A DNA stretch of 20,451 nucleotides from Eubacterium sp. CAG:252 (GTDB lineage: Bacteria; Bacillota; Clostridia; Lachnospirales; Lachnospiraceae): contig FR886283.1 of assembly GCA_000436535.1 (NCBI GenBank), forward strand, positions 3,739 to 24,189, given 5' to 3'. Shown one piece after another: positions 1 to 5,682 of this stretch. The position numbers and the translations under genes were made by a program. Numbering within the stretch: position 1 is the first letter of the stretch; each line of letters opens with the position of its first letter. Under the pieces are notes generated by a model. It did not search any database. It saw only the letters and a program-made list of their open reading frames with translations, and was not told the origin of the DNA.

Positions 1-37
1 TATAATATAATATGATGTGAATACGGCATCTTATAGA

Positions 38-110
38 AGTCTGAGCTGTATCAGGATTGCAGGACAATGTAGCAATACTGATATAGCAGTAAGTGATAAA
101 GTTCACTTCT
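38..110 (+). repeat. Diverged copy of intergenic hairpin repeat (copy 0)
   Basis: Bases 38-59 match bases 1983-2004 at 17 of 22 positions, which ties this stretch to the repeat copies at 1981 and 2331. The core hairpin is kept: ATTGC at 56-60 can pair with GCAAT at 72-76. As in the other copies, a second small hairpin follows: AAGTG at 91-95 pairs with CACTT at 104-108. The 3' half is too diverged to align with confidence. Outside this repeat, bases 1-37 and 111-187 are very AT-rich and I see no gene or clear signal there. Confidence 0.5.
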
Positions 111-187
111 AATACTTTTAATATAATATTTAAAATATAATGGATAACAGATAGACAAAATAATTGTAAGAATAGTTATACATACAC

Positions 188-216
188 TTGCATTTAATTG
201 CATTACCATATATAAT
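188..216 (+). promoter_or_regulatory. Sigma-A-type promoter for the ABC-F gene
   Basis: TTGCAT at 188-193 and a consensus TATAAT at 211-216 are separated by 17 bases, the optimal spacing for a housekeeping promoter. Transcription would start near 222-224 and give a leader of about 108 nt before the ATG at 331. Other TATAAT-like words at 122-127 and 136-141 have no well-spaced -35 box. The match is by eye, with no mapped transcript. Confidence 0.6.
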
Positions 217-222
217 TGTTAT

Positions 223-330
223 GTTTTGTATTTTGGGGCAGTATGTTCTAGTGTGGTCATATGGATGAACGGCAGTCCTGTAATACATATATGAACTAGG
301 GAAAGTTCACCATTAATGGAGGAATGATTA
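223..330 (+). promoter_or_regulatory. 5' leader of the ABC-F gene, with ribosome binding site
   Basis: This is the predicted untranslated leader between the promoter and the ABC-F start. GGAGGA at 318-323 lies 7 bases before the ATG at 331 and fixes that start. TCATA at 258-262 can pair with TATGA at 289-293, and CTAG occurs just outside on both sides (248-251 and 295-298), so a loose stem is possible. I see no leader peptide with arrest-like features and no known riboswitch motif. Confidence 0.35.
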
Positions 331-1968
331 ATGATTAGTGCAAATAACGTAACACTTCGTATAGGAAAAAAGGCTCTTTTTGAGGATGTGAATATTAAGT
401 TCACAGAGGGAAACTGCTATGGTCTTATAGGTGCCAACGGTGCAGGTAAGTCAACATTTTTAAAAATTCTTACAGGTCAGATTGAACCAAGTAAGGGAGA
501 TGTAACTATAACACCTGGTCAGAGATTATCTTTCCTTGAGCAGGACCACTTTAAGTATGATGATTATACTGTTCTTGATACAGTTATTATGGGTAACACA
601 AGACTTTATGAGATTATGAAGGAAAAAGAGGCTATATATGCCAAGGAAGACTTCACAGAAGAGGATGGTAATAAGGCTAGTGAGCTTGAGGCTGAATTTG
701 CAGATATGAACGGCTGGGAGGCTGAGTCAGATGCAGCACAGTTACTTAACGGATTAGGTATAGGTACAGACCTTCACTATAAGAATATGTCAGAGCTTAA
801 TGGTAGTGAGAAGGTTAAAGTCCTTCTTGCAAAGGCACTTTTTGGTAATCCGGATATTCTTTTACTGGATGAGCCTACTAACCACCTTGATCTTGATGCT
901 ATAGCATGGCTTGAAGAGTTCCTTATCAACTTTGATAACACAGTTATCGTAGTATCTCACGATAGATATTTCCTTAACAAGGTATGTACACAGATAGCAG
1001 ATATTGATTATGCTAAGATTCAGCTTTATGCTGGTAATTATGACTTCTGGTATGAGTCAAGCCAGCTTATTATCAAGCAGATGAAGGAAGCTAACAAGAA
1101 GAAGGAAGAAAAGATTAAGGAACTTCAGGACTTTATCCAGAGATTTTCAGCTAATGCATCTAAGTCTAAGCAGGCTACATCACGTAAGAGAGCATTAGAG
1201 AAGATTGAACTTGATGAAATAAGACCATCAAGCAGAAAGTATCCTTATATAGATTTCAGACCATCAAGAGAGATTGGTAATGAAGTACTTTCAGTAGAAG
1301 GTATTTCTAAGACTATAGATGGAGTTAAGGTTCTTGATAATATTTCGTTTATAGTAAACAGAGAAGATAAGATTGCATTTGTTGGCTCTAACGAGCTTGC
1401 AACAACAACTTTATTCAATATTCTTACAGGTAATATGGAACCAGATGAAGGTTCTTATAAGTGGGGCGTAACTACTTCACAGGCATATTTCCCTAAGGAT
1501 AGTGCGGCTGAGTTTAATAGAGAAGATACTATTGTAGAGTGGCTTACACAGTATTCACCAGACCCAGACCCAACATATGTAAGAGGTTTCCTTGGACGTA
1601 TGCTTTTTGCTGGGGATGATGGTGTTAAGAAGGTTAAGGTACTTTCTGGTGGTGAGAAGGTAAGATGTCTTATATCTAAGATGATGATTATGGGTGCAAA
1701 TGTACTTATATTCGATGACCCAACTAACCACCTTGATATGGAGTCTATCACAGCACTTAATAACGGACTTATTAAGTTTCCTGGTGTGGCTCTTTTTACA
1801 TCACACGACCATCAGTTTATTCAGACAACAGCTAACCGTATTATGGAGATAGTTCCATCAGGTCAGCTTATTGATAAGATTACAACATATGATGAGTATC
1901 TTGAAAGTGATGATATGGCAAGAAAGCGTCAGGGATTTGCTGAAGCTGCAAGTGATGATGAAGATTAA
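331..1968 (+). CDS. ABC-F family ATPase (YbiT/YkpA-like translation factor)
   Basis: A 545-residue soluble protein with two ABC ATPase cassettes and no membrane segments, as expected for ABC-F proteins, which bind the ribosomal E site and act on the P-site tRNA. Cassette 1 has an intact Walker A (GANGAGKST, about residues 34-42), a variant signature LNGSE and a normal Walker B and H-loop (LLLDEPTNHLD, SHDRYF). A charged helical linker rich in Lys and Glu follows (about 250-310), the usual ABC-F interdomain arm. Cassette 2 is degenerate: its Walker A reads GSNELATTT with Thr358 where lysine belongs, its signature LSGGE is normal, and Walker B ends in DDPTNHLD with Asp in place of the catalytic Glu. 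The protein looks like a housekeeping ABC-F factor; nothing marks it as an antibiotic-resistance type. It stands alone, with large gaps on both sides. Confidence 0.9.
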   Translation: MISANNVTLRIGKKALFEDVNIKFTEGNCYGLIGANGAGKSTFLKILTGQIEPSKGDVTITPGQRLSFLEQDHFKYDDYTVLDTVIMGNTRLYEIMKEKEAIYAKEDFTEEDGNKASELEAEFADMNGWEAESDAAQLLNGLGIGTDLHYKNMSELNGSEKVKVLLAKALFGNPDILLLDEPTNHLDLDAIAWLEEFLINFDNTVIVVSHDRYFLNKVCTQIADIDYAKIQLYAGNYDFWYESSQLIIKQMKEANKKKEEKIKELQDFIQRFSANASKSKQATSRKRALEKIELDEIRPSSRKYPYIDFRPSREIGNEVLSVEGISKTIDGVKVLDNISFIVNREDKIAFVGSNELATTTLFNILTGNMEPDEGSYKWGVTTSQAYFPKDSAAEFNREDTIVEWLTQYSPDPDPTYVRGFLGRMLFAGDDGVKKVKVLSGGEKVRCLISKMMIMGANVLIFDDPTNHLDMESITALNNGLIKFPGVALFTSHDHQFIQTTANRIMEIVPSGQLIDKITTYDEYLESDDMARKRQGFAEAASDDED

Positions 1969-1980
1969 TCTGTTAGTTAT

Positions 1981-2046
1981 ATAGTTTGAGGTGTTAGAGG
2001 ATTGTGTGAATTGTGTAGCAATGTAGCAGTCCGAATATATCAGTTA
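1981..2046 (+). repeat. Intergenic hairpin repeat, copy 1
   Basis: This 66-base unit is repeated in the same orientation exactly 350 bases downstream (2331-2396) with 56 of 66 bases identical. Its centre forms a hairpin: GGATTGT at 1999-2005 pairs with GCAGTCC at 2026-2032, using two G-U pairs. It starts 12 bases after the ABC-F stop codon and runs straight into the long hairpin at 2045-2108. I do not recognise it as a named repeat family. Confidence 0.7.
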
Positions 2047-2108
2047 TAGTTAAAAGGTCAAAAAGTCATTTACGTTTGAACGATAAGCTTTTTACACTTT
2101 TAACCATA
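2045..2108. repeat. Long imperfect inverted repeat / hairpin
   Basis: TAT at 2045-2047 pairs with ATA at 2106-2108; after one mismatch GTTAAAAG (2049-2056) pairs with CTTTTAAC (2097-2104). A 3x3 internal loop follows, then AAAAAG (2060-2065) pairs with CTTTTT (2088-2093), and an apical TTACGT (2070-2075) pairs with ACG and TAA (2080-2086, bulged A2083) around the loop TTGA. No T-run follows, so it is not a standard intrinsic terminator, although it sits where one is expected after the ABC-F gene. The -35 box at 2091-2096 lies inside its 3' arm. Confidence 0.65.
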
Positions 2109-2118
2109 ACATTATGAT
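2091..2118 (+). promoter_or_regulatory. Promoter candidate for the structured RNA element
   Basis: TTTACA at 2091-2096 and TATGAT at 2113-2118 are 16 bases apart. Transcription would start near 2124-2127, about 15 bases before the first paired base of the structured element at 2141. The -35 box falls in the right arm of the long inverted repeat, so hairpin or cruciform formation and promoter use could compete. It was found by eye only. Confidence 0.45.
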
Positions 2119-2140
2119 ACAATTAAATTATTTTACATTA

Positions 2141-2285
2141 GAGAGGGATGTCACATACCGATAATCCGTTATTATTACAGTTCATTAGTATCAGAGTATA
2201 TGCTGCTCTGGTGTGAATGAAGGTGATAAGCACTGCCAATGGGGGCATTGTCAGCGGAAGAAGCGGGATATGTGGCATCTTTCTT
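2141..2285 (+). ncRNA. Candidate structured RNA, family not recognised
   Basis: The ends of this 145-nt stretch form 17 consecutive base pairs: 2141-2157 with 2269-2285, 13 Watson-Crick and 4 G-U. The enclosed region holds three hairpins: ATAAT (2161-2165) with ATTAT (2171-2175); a long arm in which TTCATT (2181-2186) pairs with AATGAA (2216-2221), then after one mismatch four mostly G-U pairs and CAGAG (2192-2196) with CTCTG (2206-2210); and CTGcCAATG (2233-2241) with CATTGtCAG (2246-2254) around a GGGG loop. A promoter candidate lies just upstream and no reading frame of note crosses it. The closed end stem with an internal bubble and a 3'-side hairpin recalls 6S RNA in outline, but I cannot confirm that. 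A riboswitch or leader of ftsK is the main alternative. I looked for SRP, tmRNA, T-box, TPP, cobalamin and THF-riboswitch core motifs and did not find them. Confidence 0.5.
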
Positions 2286-2312
2286 GCGTTAAGATAATGG
2301 AAATGTTATACT
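2284..2312 (+). promoter_or_regulatory. Promoter candidate for ftsK
   Basis: TTGCGT at 2284-2289 and TATACT at 2307-2312 are separated by 17 bases. Transcription would begin near 2319, giving a leader of about 160 nt that carries repeat copy 2 and its following hairpin before ftsK. The first two bases of the -35 box are the last two bases of the structured-RNA end stem. This would let ftsK be transcribed without the structured element; transcript ends have not been seen. Confidence 0.5.
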
Positions 2313-2330
2313 TAATAAGTTATGATAAAA

Positions 2331-2396
2331 ATAGTTTGAGGTATTAGATGATTGCGCGAATTGCATAGAAATGCAGCAATCCGAATACATCAGTTA
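2331..2396 (+). repeat. Intergenic hairpin repeat, copy 2
   Basis: Direct repeat of 1981-2046 (10 differences in 66 bases). The core hairpin is perfect here: GATTGC at 2350-2355 pairs with GCAATC at 2376-2381. Relative to copy 1, two stem positions change from G-U to Watson-Crick pairs (T-G to T-A and T-G to C-G), so pairing is preserved while sequence changes. It lies in the predicted ftsK leader. Confidence 0.7.
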
Positions 2397-2422
2397 GGGA
2401 CAAAATACCTTTTGCCCCCTAA
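2394..2422 (+). other. Strong hairpin after repeat copy 2
   Basis: TTAGGG (2394-2399) pairs with CCCTAA (2417-2422), and past a small 1x2 internal loop CAAAA (2401-2405) pairs with TTTTG (2410-2414) around a TACC loop. There is no T-run after it, so a terminator is unlikely. A related word, GGGGCAAAATAC, follows the repeat copy upstream of def at 11165-11176, so this hairpin may be the second half of the repeat unit. It ends about 60 bases before the ftsK start codon. Confidence 0.55.
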
Positions 2423-2481
2423 TATCATAGTTTGTGATAAATATAAGTGTTATAAGAATATGATGGAGGAGTTAGGTTATT

Positions 2482-5400
2482 ATGGCTTCAAGTACCAGAA
2501 AAAGCCAAAGTCAAAGCAGTAGCAGAAGTTCTAAAAGCAGTACTTCAAGAAGCAGTGCATCAAAGAGCAGTACTTCAAAGGCTGCTAAGCCGCGTACAGC
2601 AAAGAGTACTAAAAGCAGAACATCATCGGGTACAGCTAAGAAGAATACAACAGGAAAAAATACACAGACAGAGCAGTTGTTACAGTATAGTCCTTTAATA
2701 GATGAGATTATACTGTTATTAGCATTTGCATGTACAATAATACTGCTGTTAAGTAATTTTAATATGGCAGGTACGGTTGGACAGTCAATCAAGTGGCTTA
2801 TGTTTGGACTTTTTGGAATAGCTGCTTATGTTGTTCCATTTATCGTTGCCGGAAGCATAATATTTATGCTTGCCAATAAAGATATGGCAGGAGTTATGCG
2901 TGTTAAGGCGGCAGCGGTGTATGCGTTGTCAGTAATTGCGGCGGCAGTATGGCAGAGAATAACCAATGTGCCAGATATAGGTGAGTCAGTTGGCACATAC
3001 TTTGGATATTGTTCAGAGCATAAGACAGGCGGTGGTCTGTTTGGAGGAATACTCTGTAAGCTGTTAAGTCCTCTTGGCATTGCAGGAACTATGGTTATAC
3101 TTATCATACTTGCAATAATATGTGTGATACTGATAACAGAAAAGTCATTTATAGGTGGGATTAGAAACGGTGGACAAAGGTTTGTAAAGGAAGCAAGGGA
3201 AGATTATTCAGCTTATAAACAACATTCGTCTATGGTAAGAAGAGATGAAGAGCTGAGTGATGAAGAATACCGCGCCATTCGTGAGGAGGAAAGACGTCAG
3301 GCAAGAATAAGAAAGCTTGAAAAGAAGGAGCAGGCGATAGCTGCTAAGAAGGCCAGAGAAGAGGCTATGTCCAATGCACGTATGAATAATGTTGTAAGGG
3401 GTGTTACGAATGACCTTGTAATAAAGGATATGCAGTCTGAAAGCGATAATGCGGATATAGACATACGTGAAATAGAGCCTGTAAGAAATGATGTAGATGT
3501 ATATATGGATGATATATACGACCCACTCATCATCCCTAAAAAGCATAATACAGATGAAGATGATGATTATGCACAGTCTGAGGATGATGACAGTGCATAT
3601 GATACATCTGATATATGGGAAATACATAGTGATACGGATAAAAATGCACAAGATAGCAATGTCAGCATAGCAGGTGAGGATATATCAGCGGATAGCGGAT
3701 ATGAACATGCAGGTGATGCAGATAATTATATGGATGATGATATCACAGATAATGTGTATGATGGCTATTCAGAAGATTACAATTCAGATATATATGAAAG
3801 TGTCAACGATAACGATGTATACGACGATGAAAAATATGATGATACAAAATATAAGGATATGAATGATGATAACTTTATATCTGAAAGAAATAAAAAATAC
3901 AGCATTGATAACAACATTAACGTTCCAGAAGATGAAAATTATGGAGATGACATTTATAATGAATATGATAATGATATATCAGAAGATGGATTAGCAGGCA
4001 CAGGAGAGTATGGTACAACGAAGGAGCCATACGATAATCAGGACATGGCTTCTAATGATATGAATACGGATAATGAAGGTATGACGGATATTCATGAGAC
4101 CGTTAATGCTTCTGATAATAATGTAAAGAATGAGAATGATGTTCAGGCGCAGGAACTTAAGAAAGAATATAAGTTCCCACCAATAAGCCTTCTTAACAGA
4201 AATACAAGTTCATCTTCGGCTAATCTTGAAAGAGAGAACCGCAACACAGCGATTACATTAAAGCAGACACTTCAGAACTTTGGTGTTAAGGTGGATATAA
4301 CAGATATAAGCTGTGGTCCATCAGTTACAAGATATGAGCTTAAGCCGGAGCTTGGTGTCAAGGTAAGCAAGATAGTTTCGCTTGCAGATGATATAAAGCT
4401 TAGTCTTGCGGCAGCAGATATAAGAATAGAAGCCCCTATTCCCGGCAAGTCAGCCATAGGTATAGAAGTGCCGAACAAGGAGGCGGGAAGCGTATTCTTA
4501 AGAGAGCTTATAGAAGATGACACATTTAAGAATAACAAGTCTAAAGTAGCATTTGCAGCAGGAAAGGATATAGCAGGCAAGACAATCGTTGCAGATATAG
4601 CAAAGATGCCACACCTTCTTATAGCAGGTGCGACAGGTTCAGGTAAGTCGGTATGTATCAATACTATAATTATGAGTATTCTGTATAAGGCAAAGCCTGA
4701 CGAAGTTAAGATGATTATGGTTGACCCTAAGGTGGTAGAGCTTAGTACCTACAATGGTATACCACATCTTCTGTTACCTGTTGTGACAGACCCTAAGAAA
4801 GCGGCAGGAGCTCTTAACTGGGCAGTTGTTGAGATGGATAAAAGATATAAGATGTTTGCGGCTGTTGGAGCACGTAATCTTGCTGGTTACAATGATATAA
4901 TTATGAAACAGGAGGTAAAGGAAGGTGAAGTTCCTATTGAAAAACTTCCAGAGATAGTTATAATCGTAGATGAGCTTGCAGACCTGATGATGGTTGCACC
5001 GGGTGAGGTTGAAGCTGCAATATGCCGTCTTGCCCAGCTTGCAAGAGCAGCAGGAATACATATGGTTATAGCAACACAGCGACCATCAGTTAATGTAATC
5101 ACAGGTCTTATTAAGGCAAACGTTCCATCAAGAATAGCATTTTCAGTGTCATCGGGTGTCGATTCAAGAACAATTATTGATATGAATGGAGCTGAAAAAC
5201 TGCTTGGTAAGGGCGATATGTTATATTTCCCATCCAATATACCTAAGCCTGTAAGAGTACAGGGCGCATTCGTATCGGATGAAGAGGTATCCAGAGTGGT
5301 TGATTTCCTTAAGGAAAATATGACAGAGGAAGCAAAGTATGATGAGAGCATAGCAGATACAGTGTCACAGAAAATGGCACAGGGATTACAGACAGAGGCT

Positions 5401-5628
5401 CAGGATGACAAGGATTCATTGTTTGCAGATGCGGCAAGATTTGTTATAGAGAAGGAAAAAGGTTCTATAGGTATGCTCCAGCGACAGTTTAAGATAGGCT
5501 TTAACAGAGCAGGAAGAATTATGGACCAGCTTTCAGATGCAGGCGTTGTGGGTCCTGAGATAGGAACCAAGCCGCGAAAGGTTCTTATGAGTGCAGAAGA
5601 ATTTGAAAGTTATATGAGCAATAATTAG
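2482..5628 (+). CDS. DNA translocase, FtsK/SpoIIIE family
   Basis: A 1048-residue membrane-anchored motor that pumps chromosomal DNA through the closing division or sporulation septum. Domains in order: a Ser/Lys/Arg-rich basic tail (about 1-62); four membrane segments (about 72-94, 103-132, 142-161, 199-220); a charged, probably coiled-coil stretch (about 250-300); a long Asp/Asn/Tyr-rich linker (about 318-556); the RecA-like motor with Walker A GATGSGKS (716-723) and Walker B IIVDE (Asp830, Glu831); and a C-terminal winged-helix gamma domain (about 985-1045) of the kind that reads polar DNA motifs. GGAGGAG at 2465-2471 supports the ATG at 2482. The protein is longer than typical SpoIIIE (about 790 residues), nearly all of it from the linker and basic tail. 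FtsK and SpoIIIE cannot be separated from sequence alone. No sporulation genes are nearby. Confidence 0.95.
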   Translation: MASSTRKSQSQSSSRSSKSSTSRSSASKSSTSKAAKPRTAKSTKSRTSSGTAKKNTTGKNTQTEQLLQYSPLIDEIILLLAFACTIILLLSNFNMAGTVGQSIKWLMFGLFGIAAYVVPFIVAGSIIFMLANKDMAGVMRVKAAAVYALSVIAAAVWQRITNVPDIGESVGTYFGYCSEHKTGGGLFGGILCKLLSPLGIAGTMVILIILAIICVILITEKSFIGGIRNGGQRFVKEAREDYSAYKQHSSMVRRDEELSDEEYRAIREEERRQARIRKLEKKEQAIAAKKAREEAMSNARMNNVVRGVTNDLVIKDMQSESDNADIDIREIEPVRNDVDVYMDDIYDPLIIPKKHNTDEDDDYAQSEDDDSAYDTSDIWEIHSDTDKNAQDSNVSIAGEDISADSGYEHAGDADNYMDDDITDNVYDGYSEDYNSDIYESVNDNDVYDDEKYDDTKYKDMNDDNFISERNKKYSIDNNINVPEDENYGDDIYNEYDNDISEDGLAGTGEYGTTKEPYDNQDMASNDMNTDNEGMTDIHETVNASDNNVKNENDVQAQELKKEYKFPPISLLNRNTSSSSANLERENRNTAITLKQTLQNFGVKVDITDISCGPSVTRYELKPELGVKVSKIVSLADDIKLSLAAADIRIEAPIPGKSAIGIEVPNKEAGSVFLRELIEDDTFKNNKSKVAFAAGKDIAGKTIVADIAKMPHLLIAGATGSGKSVCINTIIMSILYKAKPDEVKMIMVDPKVVELSTYNGIPHLLLPVVTDPKKAAGALNWAVVEMDKRYKMFAAVGARNLAGYNDIIMKQEVKEGEVPIEKLPEIVIIVDELADLMMVAPGEVEAAICRLAQLARAAGIHMVIATQRPSVNVITGLIKANVPSRIAFSVSSGVDSRTIIDMNGAEKLLGKGDMLYFPSNIPKPVRVQGAFVSDEEVSRVVDFLKENMTEEAKYDESIADTVSQKMAQGLQTEAQDDKDSLFADAARFVIEKEKGSIGMLQRQFKIGFNRAGRIMDQLSDAGVVGPEIGTKPRKVLMSAEEFESYMSNN

Positions 5629-5650
5629 TATATTAATAAAATACTTAAAT

Positions 5651-5667
5651 GTGCCGGATGGCGGCAT
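5651..5667 (+). promoter_or_regulatory. Small hairpin just upstream of fhs
   Basis: GTGCCG (5651-5656) can pair with CGGCAT (5662-5667; one G-U pair) around a 5-base loop, placed directly before the AAAGGA ribosome binding site of fhs. It could modulate translation or be chance; there is no T-run and it is too short for a known riboswitch. Confidence 0.25.
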
Positions 5668-5682
5668 GGAAAGGATAAGATT

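Noticed and set aside
219..404. Minus-strand 61-codon frame across the ABC-F leader and start
   Set aside because: It overlaps the strong promoter, ribosome binding site and start of the ABC-F gene and has no motif.
331..1968. Antibiotic-resistance ABC-F protein
   Set aside because: The sequence pattern is that of YbiT/YkpA-like housekeeping factors, and the short leader has no recognisable attenuation peptide or mobile-element context.
2222..2260. Possible M-box or cobalamin riboswitch core (GCCAATGGG and GGTGATAAGCACTGCC words)
   Set aside because: Only short words match. The other invariant segments of either class are absent, and the downstream gene is ftsK rather than a metal or cobalamin gene.
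2233..2265. Possible SRP RNA helix 8 (GTCAGCGGAAGAAGC)
   Set aside because: The GGAA loop is present but the conserved internal-loop bases and the AGCAGC side are not.
2394..2422. Intrinsic terminator before ftsK
   Set aside because: The stem is strong but no T-run follows, and a terminator here would cut off the ftsK leader.
3208..3651. Long minus-strand open frame opposite the ftsK linker (147 codons)
   Set aside because: It is antisense to a low-complexity GAT/ATA-rich stretch in which stops on the other strand are rare. The product is Ile/Tyr-rich with no recognisable domain, and no ribosome binding site was apparent.
3674..3862. Plus-strand frame rich in Met and Ile inside ftsK
   Set aside because: It is a frame-shifted reading of the Asp-rich linker repeats, with no ribosome binding site.
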